A stretch of DNA of 64,000 nucleotides from Bimastos eiseni (GCA_959347315.1 OY365806.1:23450900-23514899); one strand, 5' to 3'; counted from the first letter of the stretch, positions 1 through 11,493 are shown. Notes: generated from the sequence alone by a model not told the origin. Translations and numbers: made by a program.

Positions 1-28
1 CTAGTTAAGAGACACGTGTATGGCATTG

Positions 29-145
29 CCATCCTTGTTAACTAGACACTTGACTAAGTTAATAACTGAGTCAAATGTCTAGTTAACAAGGATGCATGGC
101 ATATCTGTTAACTAAGCATAACTTAAAGTTATGTTTAGTTAGCAG
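29..145. repeat. two adjacent imperfect hairpins
   Basis: Positions 31-54 pair with 70-93 (23 of 24 bases complementary), and 105-124 pair with 126-145 (18 of 20). Both stems carry the core GTTAACTA or a close variant, so this looks like the end of a foldback element that continues beyond the left edge. No coding sequence is present. Confidence 0.75.
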
Positions 146-254
146 ACATGCCATCCTTATTATTTTACGTTAAATTGAAATAAAATTTTGACTAAAGTAT
201 GACGTCAAATGAATCTCAAGATAAAATAACATATATTCGTGTTTGATGTTAAAT

Positions 255-470
255 CAATAGGACGCACTGCAGAATGATCTCAAGTCATGAAAGGATGATT
301 GCAAGATATTACAGGAGTCGAATTTAACTGTATGTCAGTCATGCAAGGCGTCGTCAATCCTGTTGCTCATTGTAGCAAAACACCGTCTAACGAATGAAAG
401 GCTTAGTCGACCTTTGGTAGAGTATAGCGGGTATCGATCCCACGTCCAATCTGATCATCTGCTGTCGTGC
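255..470 (-). mobile_element. tRNA-derived SINE, copy 1
   Basis: Read on the minus strand this matches copies at about 54622-54895 and 57505-57755. All share a core around CAGTTAAATTCNACTCCTGTAA followed by a CATGACTTG-like stretch. The minus strand carries a B-box-like GGGATCGATACCCG (+ strand about 428-442). Divergence between copies suggests an old family. Confidence 0.65.
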
Positions 471-484
471 CGGAGTATCACCAT

Positions 485-715
485 TCACCTAACCTCATCT
501 TCACCTAAACCCCCTCTTCACCAAATAACCTCTTCACCGAAACTCCCTCTTCACCAAATCCCCTTTTCACCTAAACTCCCTTTTCACCCAAACCCCATTT
601 TCACCTAAGCCTCTTTTCACCTAAACCACATTTTCACCTAAACCACATTTTCACCTAAACACATTTTCACCTAAACCACATTTTCACCTAAACCCTATTT
701 TCACCTAAACCCCTC
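485..715. repeat. minisatellite, TTCACCTAAACC-type unit of about 17-18 bp
   Basis: About a dozen imperfect copies of a unit containing TTCACCTAAACC plus a short A/C/T spacer run head to tail. Copies are most regular at 600-700 and more degenerate on the left. The short open frame across it is a by-product of the repeat. Confidence 0.85.
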
Positions 716-743
716 CCTGTCTCGAGATTCTTGTTGCTAGATA

Positions 744-970
744 GTTATGTCTATAAGATTATTATAGCGTAGCAGCTGCCATATGTTTTTATCAACTAGC
801 AAGACTGGTTTGGGATTGCACGTTCTAGAATGCCTACAGAATCGAACGGTAATAGCTACCGACCGTTCGATTTTGTAGGCGTTCTAGAACGTGCAACCCC
901 AAACCAGTCGTTGCAAGTTGACAAAAACATAGTCTATGGCAGCTGCTACGCTATGATCTCATAGGCATGA
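744..970. mobile_element. foldback/MITE-like palindrome, about 227 bp
   Basis: Two arms of about 105 bases (left about 744-850, right about 862-970) are near-perfect reverse complements around a spacer of about 11 bases. The arms share GCGTAGCAGCTGCC, GACTGGTTTGGG, GCACGTTCTAGAA and ATCGAACGGT. This is a long hairpin typical of foldback elements. No transposase is encoded and no clear target duplication was found. Confidence 0.85.
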
Positions 971-2648
971 CTACACTCGTCACAACCACACAGTTTATTT
1001 GTTAAAACTCAGCAGAGCGGATTTCTACCAAAAAATACACTTGCATGCTTGCCAATTAGTGCTAACCAGAGGCTTGAATCTCAGCGAAAGTAGTCTATAG
1101 ATCTACTCATTTATTCGGTACTACAACTTGCTTCAACAGAAGAACCGCAATTAGTCTCAACGCCGAATTGTTGAGGAGTTGGTAGGACTGCGCAGGCCTA
1201 CTCAGTGCACACCGGAATACACAAGTTGTTTCTCCTGATGCCTTAGATAGAAAAATAGATTAAGCGGAAGTTTGATATTTAAGATAGTCTTAGAAAGTAA
1301 AACACATGGCCACAACTAATGTGTGGACGATGACAATCTTTGCAACTTGTAATTCTTCATAAAGCGTGACGCATTCAGCGCCAATCCAATGTCCCTTATT
1401 GGTTTCCAAATGGAGTTTGACACTACACGAGTGTTACGTGACAACTTGCAGTCCAATTGACTGGTCGAATCGTAGGTCACAGCAGAAATAAAAACGAAAA
1501 CATTACCCAGCAACATTTGCTCGTGACCAACAAAATGATGAAAAATGACACCTTAGGCTTAGAGGCATTGAAAGACATGCATGCAAGTGATAAATGTGTG
1601 TGCGTAGGGTGCGAGATGCAGGTGACAAACTGTCATTCATTCTACCGATCAATTATTCCAACTTCCTTCTTCCTATCTAAAGACAAATTTATACATTACG
1701 GGGGATAAAAAACGGGCGAATGGATTAGCCAACGTTGGCCCACTGCGTCCTAGATTGTCTGTTCATTGGCAAATGTTGACTCGGTCGACAGCGAATGCAT
1801 CAGTCATATAACCGCTATAGTCATCACTCCAATGCAATTCAGGCTGGAAAATGTAACGACCGACCATTGAAAAGCCCAGACAGAGTCCTTCCAACCGACG
1901 TCTTCACACGTGGCGTCATTTCTTCGCAGTTGCTTCATCGTAGCTCCTCTTCTTCGCTATCATGAACTCGTCCGTTCGTCTTCGAGGCTCAAGCTACTTA
2001 TTCTGTGAACGGTGCAATCGGTGCATGCAGGTCTTTTCTGGTCTTAAAATAGTTTGATACGCTATATCTACGTTCGAAGGTTTATTAGATTTTTGAATGT
2101 TCGATGTTCGTGGGCTATTTTGGTCGATTGCCATTGGTCGCCGCGTCAACAAAACTTCATCCATGACTGATCACACGCATCTTAAGACGTACTCAGTCTT
2201 CATAGATGGAACTGCGACGAAGACAAAGAATGGCATCGAAGCAGCGTAAACAGCGTTAGCAGCCGACGACGACGATGCTGACTGGCAAATGCCCTATATG
2301 GCATCGATCAGAAAACTTATATAGCGCATCTTTTATGTAGAGGAGCCACGTGATTCCTCAGCTTCCGGAAAGAAACGAAAAGCTTGGCTATTGCGGACTT
2401 GATTTAGTATAGCGCCGGTGAATAGGCTGGTCTCCCTGACGTAACTTCTATGGACGCTGAGAATTTTTCGAAGACTTGCATTACATTACATTGCATTACA
2501 ATACATTACATTATCGACTCTGTGGAGGATGACTCAAGGCATCATTCGATTGTCAGTTCTAAGCAAAATCACGGCCGAACCCACACACATCAATCTGCTT
2601 TTAATCAAACAATTCTTTTTTGTCTCCTAGATAAAAGACAGCGTCATA
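971..2648. other. upstream of the GPCR, no gene seen
   Basis: No credible coding region. A short run of ATTAC/ATTGC pentamers lies at about 2480-2513. The GPCR 5' UTR and promoter must lie here or further upstream, but no convincing core promoter could be picked. Confidence 0.6.
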
Positions 2649-4127
2649 ATGGACGTGTGTGACTCTTGCGAGAACAATATTTCGACGACAGCCGTCCTTG
2701 GCTTCGACGACGGAGTCAGAGGCCAAGAAACGGCGGCAGCAGCAGAGGAGGCAGGTAGTGGTGACGGTAGCAAAGTGTCACCAGAAGAACTGTTGGTCGT
2801 GATGACCTATCTGTCTGTGTTGAGCGTCGTAGGAACGGGGGGCAATGGCCTCGTCCTCTACGTTTACGCTAAGAAGAAGGACACACTCGTCTCAACCCTC
2901 TTCATCCTCGTTCTGGCCGTCGTCGACTTCACGACCTGCCTCGTCGTCATGCCATACACCATCTACATGGAGTACACGGACTTCCACGTCAATGTAGACG
3001 TCGTCTGTAAGCTCTACCTCTTCCTCGTCACCTCCAACATTCCCTTCTCGGCGCTCATCATGGTCGCCATCGCCGTCGACCGATACTTCTGCATCTGTCA
3101 CCCTTTCCTACACGTCATGACAGTCGCCAGGGCAAAGGTCACGATTGTGGTCCTCGCTGCCGTCGCCACAGGTCTCGGCATCTGTGTGTCCCTCATCCAC
3201 GGCGTCTACCCAGTCTACGCATCCAACGACTCCTCTATAGCAACGCTTCTGCTTCTCAACACCAGCAGCAGCAGCAGCAGCGACGGCCCAACATCATCGA
3301 TGATGTTGCTGTCGGTGCCACATTTGGACAGAGTGACATTTGAAAGGACCAGTCTCAACGACGACGCTGGCCAGAGGGAACCACGCTCCTCGACGGATGA
3401 TGAACAGCGGTCCGTGCTTGGCATCGATCATTGCATAGCCACTGACCTCATCATCAGCGTCGACTTCCAGTGGTACTATCAGAAGCTCTACACTGCGCTC
3501 TTCCCAATGTGTCTGGTCATAGTCGTTGTGCTGTACGCCCTCATCTATCGTAGGGTCCTCTACAGACGCAACCGTCGACAGAAGCAGAAGAGCCGAAGCC
3601 TTGCCCTCGTTCAGACCCTCACCTCGGCCGTTCGCCGGACGGGCGGGCGCCTCAGCGAGACCAGCACAACGGACGACATCCTTGTCCTGCCACCCTCCGC
3701 AGCACCAGTTGACGAACTCTGCTCTTCCGTCAACACCACTGCTGCCCCTTGCGCCGTTGTTGGAACAGCCGATCCGTCTCCCGCTGCTTTTGATGTCGGA
3801 GGCAAACGACGAAATACAGGGGCGGAGGGAGGAGTGGCTGACGGAAAGATTGGCCTGCTGCAGGCCAATGGGCGTGCACGAAGGTCGAGCAAGGCAGACA
3901 CGACATTTCTGGCCAACATGAAGACGGCGGCCATGTTGTTTGTGGTGACTGTTGTCTTCGTTGTTACTTACCTGCCGGCATTTCTTATGGCGTTGGAGCT
4001 CATACCATACAACATCATCGTCTTCTATATGTACTTTGCTAATAACTGCGCTAATCCTGTCATCTATTCCTTTATGAATCAGAATTTCAGAGTCGATCTT
4101 CGGAAAATCTTCTGTCATAAGCATTGA
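2649..4127 (+). CDS. class A (rhodopsin-type) G protein-coupled receptor, orphan, intronless
   Basis: Encodes a 492-residue plasma-membrane receptor in one exon with ATG start and TGA stop. Seven hydrophobic segments are visible. Class A landmarks are GN in TM1 (N66), LAVVD in TM2 (D93), C120 before TM3, DRY at 144-146, C262 in extracellular loop 2 as the likely disulfide partner, P286 in TM5, P443 in TM6 and NPVIY at 469-473. C489 near the C-terminus could be palmitoylated. N10, N193 and N204 fit N-glycosylation sequons. Loop 2 is long (about 185-270) with a serine run, and intracellular loop 3 is very long (about 301-424). TM4 lacks the usual tryptophan, and the TM6 switch reads TYLP instead of CWLP. 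The TM7 segment resembles peptide and amine receptors, but ligand and subfamily cannot be assigned. The exon is clearly GC-richer than its flanks. Confidence 0.9.
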   Translation: MDVCDSCENNISTTAVLGFDDGVRGQETAAAAEEAGSGDGSKVSPEELLVVMTYLSVLSVVGTGGNGLVLYVYAKKKDTLVSTLFILVLAVVDFTTCLVVMPYTIYMEYTDFHVNVDVVCKLYLFLVTSNIPFSALIMVAIAVDRYFCICHPFLHVMTVARAKVTIVVLAAVATGLGICVSLIHGVYPVYASNDSSIATLLLLNTSSSSSSDGPTSSMMLLSVPHLDRVTFERTSLNDDAGQREPRSSTDDEQRSVLGIDHCIATDLIISVDFQWYYQKLYTALFPMCLVIVVVLYALIYRRVLYRRNRRQKQKSRSLALVQTLTSAVRRTGGRLSETSTTDDILVLPPSAAPVDELCSSVNTTAAPCAVVGTADPSPAAFDVGGKRRNTGAEGGVADGKIGLLQANGRARRSSKADTTFLANMKTAAMLFVVTVVFVVTYLPAFLMALELIPYNIIVFYMYFANNCANPVIYSFMNQNFRVDLRKIFCHKH

Positions 4128-4177
4128 TCGAAGAAAAGAATGTATACGTTTGCTGAAATGACTCAAATAACAGAGAG

Positions 4178-4262
4178 TAACGTATATATATATATATATT
4201 CGTTATGTTTTCTATATATTATATTATTATCTATGTGTTATATATATATATATATATATAAT
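4178..4262. repeat. AT-dinucleotide tracts downstream of the GPCR
   Basis: Two (TA)n runs (about 4181-4198 and 4239-4260) separated by AT-rich sequence. No clear polyadenylation signal could be singled out for the GPCR. Confidence 0.8.
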
Positions 4263-4439
4263 TATTTGGTGTAGCTTATCATAAAACGTTGTTTGAGGCT
4301 CTCGAGCTTTCAGTTTGGAGAGTATATCATTTCCATTTGTGTTTATCATAATTATTGTTAACTTTCTAGGCCTACGTCATGAGGTCCTTTAATATCATCT
4401 GAATACGGAATGAAAGTGAACACCTTGCTGGAAGACGAA

Positions 4440-5110
4440 GGTACTGAAGATAAGTAGCCTAAAGGAAAGAGACTGTAGTCAGAATATATACATTGGAGGA
4501 AAAGAAATAGAACCGGAGAAAGAATTTTGTTACCTATAGGGAGGAATATGATAACGACAGATGCCAAATGCCATAGGGAAATTATAAGAATTAAGGATTG
4601 CAATAGGAAAAAGACGATCTCAAGACGGAGAGAACTTCTGAGAGGAAAACTAAACAGTAATCTAGGGATTAGAATGATAAAGACTCTGATATGGAGTGTA
4701 GTGCTGTATGAGTCAGAGACATGGACCATAAGAAAAGAAAACATACGAAGACTTGAGGCTTTTGACATATGGACATGTAGAAAAATGGAGAAAATTAACT
4801 GGACAGAACACAAAACAAATGAAGAAGTAATGGAAAATATTGCCATGGAGAAGAAAGAACCCTGATACACACAATAGGAACGAAACAAAGAAATAGGACT
4901 GAACACACACTGAGAGGAGACTCACTAAGAACAGTCATAGAAGGAAAACTGAAGGGGAGACAGACAAGAGGAAGACCAAGACAGATGATGCTTGACTGGA
5001 TGATGACAGATGGATATGGAAACTGAAAAAAGAGACCCAACCGCGAGAAGTATGGCGATCGCGGCCATTTGAACCTGCCGAAGAGGCAAAGAACTAGAAG
5101 ACGAAGAACG
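4440..5110 (+). mobile_element. decayed 3' end of a non-LTR retrotransposon (reverse transcriptase C-terminus)
   Basis: Conceptual translation gives the familiar C-terminal block of LINE polyproteins: IGGKEIEPEKEFCYL, then DAKCHREII, KTLIWSVVLYESETW, RRLEAFDIW and EHKTNEEVM. After a frameshift at about 4860 come GDSLRTVIEGKL and RGRPRQMMLDWMM. Stops and at least two frameshifts mark it as dead, and the 5' part is missing. The Cys/Trp-rich block just after the RT domain is typical of several LINE clades, so the clade is not assigned. Confidence 0.85.
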
Positions 5111-5120
5111 TTGTCGCGGG

Positions 5121-6350
5121 TTACCACTCTCGCCACTCCTTCTTCTTGATGACGAGAGTATCCGTTGGTTCTTTGCTCTATCACCAAGCTCAGCAACACG
5201 ACTCACTTGATGGTTTTAATATGTATATTTAATTAAATATATACACACCACTCATCCTATCTACACTTACTGGAGTTATTAGATTCCTTTTGAAATGTTT
5301 CCCTGGTTTACGTTGGAGACGGGGTTCCCAACTACGTTGATTACCCTTATCGTCAGAACGACCTAGCGTCTCCCCCAGTTCCGAAACAAGTTCCTGTTCC
5401 TTTTCTTGCTACGCTATATAAATCCTTCTAGAGGCGATTTTTTTCGCCATCCCAAACGCAAAACTCGTATCTCTATTGGATGACAGGTCACCTGCAGAAA
5501 CCATTACTAAACCCTGGTTGGACGGGTCTTGGCGTCCCTAGCGTAACGTCAGATTCCTAGGGGCGTCCAGTTATTGTTTGACTAGCGGCTGTTATGTAAT
5601 AAGGCTGGGCCTTATTAGTGACAATGAATTCCATTACTACAGTTATGCCGCCTAACAGCTTGCACCGTTCGTGTCGGAATTGTCCCCTATTCATGATCCG
5701 TGTTAACCAGCCGGTCCAGGCCAAATCTTCAACTGATTCATGAGTTTCTGGTCTGTGGGTCGTAGAGATGGAAGAGGTAGGCGTCCGCCTCGAGGTGTCG
5801 GGTTGCTTGACACTCCGTTGATATTTGCATATTCCTTGGTGTCTGTATTGAGGCCTTCTGCTTCAGGCGAAGCCCATTGATGTCTCCCATCTCATGTGTC
5901 AGGTAGACATTCTCATCCGTAGTCCTCCTACGCCTCTGCTGTCGATCGATGACTTTTATATAGCGCCATCGTCCAGATTGACGCGCGTCACAAAGGTCCT
6001 TTAATCGTCTGTGCTATAAGCTAAACCGCTCAAAAAGCCTGTGCCCTTCAGCAGTGGTCCTTCAGTAGAGTCGGTGAACACCACACCACTCTTTGACTGA
6101 AAACAACATCTTGAACCTTTTCGATGTTTTGTTGCTTATCGCAGTTACTGGTTATAGGACTACTCCGCTCTCAACTTGAAGCGAAGGCGTATTGAGTTGA
6201 AACTGCATAATTTTATTGCTCCGTTACCGCCTGTCTAAATCTAGAGCGTTAACTGCACTTGGTTGCAGGCTTATCCGCAGCCCATTCACAGAATCAATTC
6301 GTCATGAGCTAATGAGAGCGAGTGTTCATGTAAGGATTATACGTGTGTAT
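5121..6350. other. intergenic, no gene seen
   Basis: No convincing coding region. A small hairpin, AATAAGG(C)TGGG(C)CTTATT, lies at about 5598-5616. The rest is unstructured to my reading. Confidence 0.5.
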
Positions 6351-6351
6351 T

Positions 6352-6352
<1 letters not shown>

Positions 6353-6393
<41 letters not shown>
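6353..6393. repeat. (TA)n microsatellite
   Basis: About 20 uninterrupted TA units. Confidence 0.95.
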
Positions 6394-6397
<4 letters not shown>

Positions 6398-8015
6398 CTC
6401 GGCTATCTTGGTAGATACATAACCTAGATATAACTTATTTAAACAGCCTAGATAGATAGTTAAATAAATAGAGAGAGACTAATTGATATATATAGATATA
6501 TATATATAAAAGTTGGAGAGATAGATAACGAGATAGTTATAGAGAGCTACAGCTCGATAGTGAGAGATAAGGAGATATAGAGACCGTGGCAAAAAGACAG
6601 AGAGAGGCAGAGGGCAGAGGACAGAGGAAGAGCTGAGAGTTTTTGTCCGGTTCCAATTATCTTTGCAATCTCCTTGTCGATCTTTCCTCAGCTGATCTGT
6701 TATTACCGTCTTTGGTCCTCGGTGTCTCTACTTCCTACTTCCTCGAACAGGTTGAACGTCATCTTAAATACAATGTTGCCTTCATTTGTCTCAGGTCGAC
6801 CTGTATCCGCGTGATGTATACGATTGCTATTCTTCACGATCTTTGCCCTCTATAAATAGCAAACCATTTAACGCTAAAGCAGAACACTTGACGCTGTACC
6901 TCTGCTTCCCGTTGTCGAGCTAAGTCTCAAGAATTCAATAAAGGCAACAAAGACTTTCCATAATTAATCTTTACATATGAATATCTGATCAGTGGTCGAC
7001 ATATATAGCCTATACTTCGTCTGGCAGAACACGTGTTCTGCAATTCAACTGTTGACGATTCGAATTTACTTAAGGATCCTTTTGTAACATTGTTGCATTT
7101 GCAATTTATTGCACATTTTGCAATCAGAACGGCAATGAGTTAGTATGTCCGCTGAACCAATTTGGTTTAAAAACAAATGTTTCCATATTATAACGCAAGA
7201 ACCAATGCATAATCGTGAAAAGCTCACTATAAACGAAGACTGAAGTTTGACAATCCGAATCCGACGTCGTCTCGTGGGTATTGCCTGAGACCGTAGGTCA
7301 CGTAAATAAGCTGCGTGCTTGATGACAGATCTAATCGCCTAATCCTGACCCGCGTGACAGCCGAATTCGTCACGTCTGAGCCCATTCCATTTTCTCTTCA
7401 GCACCTAGATTATCTAATAGAAGTACGCAGTCTAAGCCCATTCACGAAACTGTCAACGCTTGCGATCAATTGCATTGACGTTTCCGCTTGCAATCACTGC
7501 TACCAACCGTCATAATAGCTTCGTTTGTTTCTGGTCACAGCCAGTCAGTCCTTCTGTCAACCCTTGCTTCTTTGACTCTCTGACATCCCTCTTTCTGCCT
7601 ATCTTTGTTCCTCTCTGTCTCCGTCTGTCTATCTGTCTGTTTCTTAGTGCTTCTGTCTGTCTTTCCTTTCGTCTTTCTGTCTGTACTTCTACACATCTAT
7701 CCGCGCTCCTTCCAGTTCCACATTTATCCTTCTCTATACCTACTTCGATCCTGTGGTCCTTCTATTTGTCTGTGATTTTGTCTGTGTGGTGAGGGTGTGT
7801 ATGCTAGGTTGTTTCAGCCAGCAGTTATTGCCTAAGTCTAATTTATATTCAACGTGCATTGCTTTCATGAAGCTGAAACTAAATTGTCAACTAATAATAA
7901 TTATTGACAAAAGGCCCAATTCCTTCACAGAAGGTTCGTAGCATTATGTAGGGCAGAATTAATTATCAGATAATTAAATACAGCTCATAGCAATATAGAG
8001 GGTTTCAAACAGGCA
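6394..8015. other. intergenic, no gene seen
   Basis: AT-rich with GATA-like tracts at 6430-6600 and a TCTGTC-rich pyrimidine stretch at 7580-7700. Short open frames here have no recognisable domain or splice context. Confidence 0.5.
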
Positions 8016-8017
8016 AA

Positions 8018-8122
8018 GTTGTCACGCACAATATTATATATATACATATATATATAATATATTGTTGTCACGCACAATATTATATATATATACATATATA
8101 TATAATATAATATAATATATTG
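8018..8122. repeat. tandem duplication of an AT hairpin
   Basis: Two tandem copies of a unit starting GTTGTCACGCACAATATTA, each followed by a self-complementary ATATATAC/GTATATAT-type hairpin ending in ATATTG. The second copy is slightly longer through extra AATAT units. Confidence 0.85.
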
Positions 8123-8736
8123 TCTGAGACTGATAGTTACCTGTCTCCTTCGAAGTGAACTTTTCATGATAGATTCAGCAAAACCACTGGGCAATCGTCG
8201 TTCAGCTGATTTTGTTGTTGAGATTTAGTGGCATGATGTTGAGAATAATACGACAGCGTAGGTTATCATGTTGATGCTTAAATTAGCCTGATGAAACTTA
8301 AGACAATAATACCAATCATGATATTCACATGCAATCAAAGAAACTGAGGTGGCTCTAAAATTGAAGAGTCTGTTAACTTCTCTGTCAAAGTCTTATTAAT
8401 CTTCCTGTCTGTCTGTAAATGTGTCCATCGGCATCTGTACATTGTGTGATTACCTTTCTGTTCTGTCATGCGACATGATCGTATAGGTCATTCAGCTTCC
8501 CATGAAACGCTCAATGAACAGACTTTGAGCAAATCCTTCCAGCACAATTGTCCAATGCCTACCAAAGGTTTAACGATGACCCCCGTTTCGAAACTTCTTA
8601 TATAGGCTTATAGACTTGGACTTAATGATGAAATGTATCAATAATCAAACACGATGCAGGCTCCTATAATATGCTTTGAATATTTTAACTTCTACACTAG
8701 TTTGCCGTACACAATAATTATTATTGGTTATAATAA

Positions 8737-8803
8737 AGAATATTCTATTCTATTCTACTCTATTCTATTATTTTCTATTCTGTTTTATTCTATTCTATTC
8801 TAT
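8737..8803. repeat. (ATTCT)n microsatellite
   Basis: Imperfect pentanucleotide array of about 13 units with a few substitutions. The preceding AATAAAGAAT run is a possible poly(A)-like retroelement tail. Confidence 0.9.
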
Positions 8804-9257
8804 AACGACTTGCAGGAGATGATTCGATAGTTTCTTCTAAGCCAAATGCTAATCAGCTGATCCTAATTGTTATAAAATCCGTGTTTGCTACATTGAAACT
8901 GATGACAGTCGATATTCAGACGGTTCAAGTGACTGGAATAAAATCAACACTCGAAGACAGGTGGTTGATAGAGGTAACTTAATCTACTTTCAGCGCAGGT
9001 TGTACATTTCACGGGGTCATAGGTTAATCACTCCTGCTTTACACCCATAGACTCCTTAAATTATACGCGAGACCTGCGTGTTACTACGTCACTGGCATAT
9101 GTTGCCCATGCACCGCGGTTATAAGCGAGGCAAGGGTATCATTATCACAAGCTGTCACGGCATTTAACCCGGTGCTGTCGTAAGCTATCATGGCTCTGCA
9201 GCATGTAGGGTGAAGGCCATTTGATATTGGAAGCGGTTCGTTGAGCCCCTGCATATA
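8804..9257. other. intergenic, no gene seen
   Basis: No open frame, repeat or RNA gene that I can support. Confidence 0.5.
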
Positions 9258-9283
9258 ACTAACAGATATGGCCGATTGGTTAG
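9258..9283 (+). mobile_element. 5' part of a split tRNA-like SINE (A box)
   Basis: ATGGCCGATTGGTTAG at 9268-9283 resembles a tRNA A-box region. It is cut by the inverted-terminal-repeat element starting at 9284. The sequence resumes at 16375 with TTAG duplicated, followed by a B-box-like GGTTCGAACC. Confidence 0.6.
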
Positions 9284-9529
9284 GGGCCGTTCACATATTA
9301 TATAACGCTCAAGGGGTAGGTGGGTTCCTGTTTTGTTAGCGTTATATTGTGTAGGGTGGGGAGTAGGTTGAAGGTTTCGTTATATAAAATGATGTGGGGG
9401 CCTATGTACGTCTGGCTGTATGTCTGCGTGTCTGCATCTTATATGTTCGCTCCTGATATACTTTTAACTGAGGCGATTCTGTGCCATCAACGATCGGTCT
9501 CTTCCTCTGTCGTTACCACCAGATATAGT

Positions 9530-10030
9530 TCATCAGTTTGGCTGTTCCCGCCTAGACTACTGCAACTCACTTCTAATGGGTAATGGGCCTACCGAAACAG
9601 CGTCTTTCTCCCCTTCAATCGGTCTTAAATGCTTCAGCTACATGTATTCTCATAGCCCGACTCCCTCGCTTTGTACACATCTCTGTATGCTTGAAGTCTT
9701 GCATTGGATTGTTTCCTGTAAAAGCACGTATCCACTGCAAGATCATTTTTGTAGTTTCCACAGCCCAGCTAGGCTGCGCCCCGAGATATCTCTCTAACTA
9801 TTTGCGAAATCCGTTATCTGTAACGTCATCTCGTTCTTTGCGCTCTGTTGATCGTCTTGATTGTTTTGTGCTTAGTACTAAGACTGCCCTCGTCCAACAC
9901 CAGTTGTGGGTCCATATACTTGGAATGACTTTCCTCCATCTTTAAGGACTAAACTAACGACTGAATTCTCTAGAATCGGCTTCTCGCTCTTTAAAAGACG
10001 TTTCCTTCACACCATTATGGCATCCGTAGG
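9530..10030 (+). mobile_element. decayed CR1-like LINE 3' end
   Basis: Three shifting frames together give the LINE C-terminal signature: LDYCNSLLMG, QSVLNA, IARLPRF, APRYLSNYLR, TSSRSLRSVDRLD, TKTALVQHQ, VGPYTWNDFPPSL and FSLFKRRF. It is 5'-truncated with several frameshifts and no intact ORF. The minus-strand fragment at 46798-47058 has a closely related ending. Confidence 0.85.
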
Positions 10031-11015
10031 GCCTCAAGAAATAATTTATATGCTTTTGAATTTAAGTTTTAACAATAAAAAATGTATGCTTGAGTTTTAT
10101 ATGAATAAGCTATAATATTATAGTGATAGTCAGTGAATTTTTACACGACAAGATAAATTTTAATGATGAGGTTTTTATATCTCATCTTTGAATTTAATTT
10201 GATATTTAAATTCAGATGAATAAGTTGATCAAAGTAGCCCATGCTTTTATAGTTTTGAATTTAAGTCTATTTATATAATTTCTTATGATAATTGTCTAGG
10301 CCTATATCAAATTAATTCTTTGTTTTATTTTGAGTAGACTAAGTTATCGAGACTCGGTGACTTCTAAGCGCAATTAAAAAAAATTGCATTAGGCCTAAAC
10401 CATTTTATTTTTTGCTTCTGAATGCATCGGAAAACGATTTGCTTCTATCGACTGGAGCCACGAGGAGGACGATAATTAAACGGAAGAATCTCGGCTGCAG
10501 GAGGCGAATTTTTAATTATGCTGATGTTTCAAATGGGTCTATCAGCTTGGCTTATAGGCTTAGGCTAGGTATGTCAAATGAAAAGTCTTGAAATAGTTCG
10601 CAGACCGTTTAGACTCGATGACTTATAGGGCTAATTATAGTTCTAGGCCTATATAGCGAATACCGGCTAGCGTGCACAGCCATTTAATTAAGCAGCCTTA
10701 TTCACTTTGGAGATACTTTAAAATCCGTTTACCTCTAAATAGCATGAATAACTTACCGAAAGCTGATGAGTAACTTCAACTATCAGTTTAGCTATTATAC
10801 GCGTAATCTCGAGATTTCTAAAGCGTCCACAAATTCCCTAGCACGACCTCGGTATAAAGTAGTTCTTATGATTCCAAAAGGTTGAGTTATAGGGCCTATT
10901 AGAAATTTCAAGTGTAGTGGGTCATCTTTCTTGGCTTGATTGTATAGACCTAAGCTCATTGCTTGTTTAATAATTGGCTGATACTTAATTGCAGCTTCAA
11001 TTCGTTAATAAACTA
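10031..11015. other. AT-rich intergenic, no gene seen
   Basis: Probably includes the LINE 3' UTR at its start. Three exact TAGGCCTA palindromes fall here (about 10297, 10390, 10643). Confidence 0.5.
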
Positions 11016-11493
11016 TTTCATTTTACAATTTGATCTTGCTTATAACGGGTATAAAAAATTGTCATTTGCAAAGGAGAATAATGCATGTTTGGTTATTCAT
11101 TTTATCTATAATGTTCTTAACCAAAATACAGAAAATTTCTGACAGTAGAATATTCATCTTTGCATGCAGAGTAGCTTAGTGGTTGCCTGGTTGGTCTACA
11201 GTATTGAAGTCGGGGCTCATATAACTGCCTGGGCTCAAATTTGATTGGAAATGTTTGTTAGGACATACGCCTCCTAGCCAACTCCTCTGTAATGAGAAGT
11301 TCCTAGCATGGAAGACTTACGTGGAGTTGCTCTCTTGGTGATGTAGACTGATGAAAGACTGTGCCGCTCTGTAGTTCTACATAGGTCTTGTGCACGCTCG
11401 ATCTTTCTTCCGTTATGCAAATGACAGTTTTTTCCATTATGCAAATGACAGTTTTTATACCCGTTATAAGCAGGAGCAAATTGTAAAATGAAA
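11016..11493. mobile_element. TIR element with arms of about 55 bp
   Basis: The left arm (11016-about 11071) and right arm (about 11439-11493) are reverse complements with few mismatches. They share TTTCATTTTACAATTTG, GCTTATAACGGGTATAAAAA and TGTCATTTGCA. The 478-bp element lacks any transposase. Its interior contains a tRNA-like segment, so it is either a MITE carrying a SINE or a composite. Confidence 0.8.
11163..11420 (+). mobile_element. tRNA-derived SINE-like segment inside the TIR element
   Basis: GTAGCTTAGTGGTTGCCTGG (A-box-like) is followed about 45 bases later by GGGCTCAAATTTG (B-box-like). An unrelated body continues to about 11420. It does not fold as a full tRNA, so it is read as a SINE head rather than a tRNA gene. 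Confidence 0.5.

Noticed and set aside
485..715. CCTAAACC units as telomere-like repeat
   Set aside because: The unit is about 17-18 bp with variable spacer, not a 5-8 bp telomeric array, and lies far from any sign of a chromosome end.
485..715. CRISPR-like regular repeats
   Set aside because: Eukaryotic minisatellite: contiguous units without unique spacers and without cas genes.
3294..4166. 290-codon minus-strand frame opposite the GPCR
   Set aside because: Antisense shadow of a GC-rich coding exon. The plus strand has all class A receptor landmarks.
7460..7792. 110-codon frame rich in Ser/Leu/Cys
   Set aside because: Arises from a TCTGTC-type pyrimidine tract. No recognisable domain.
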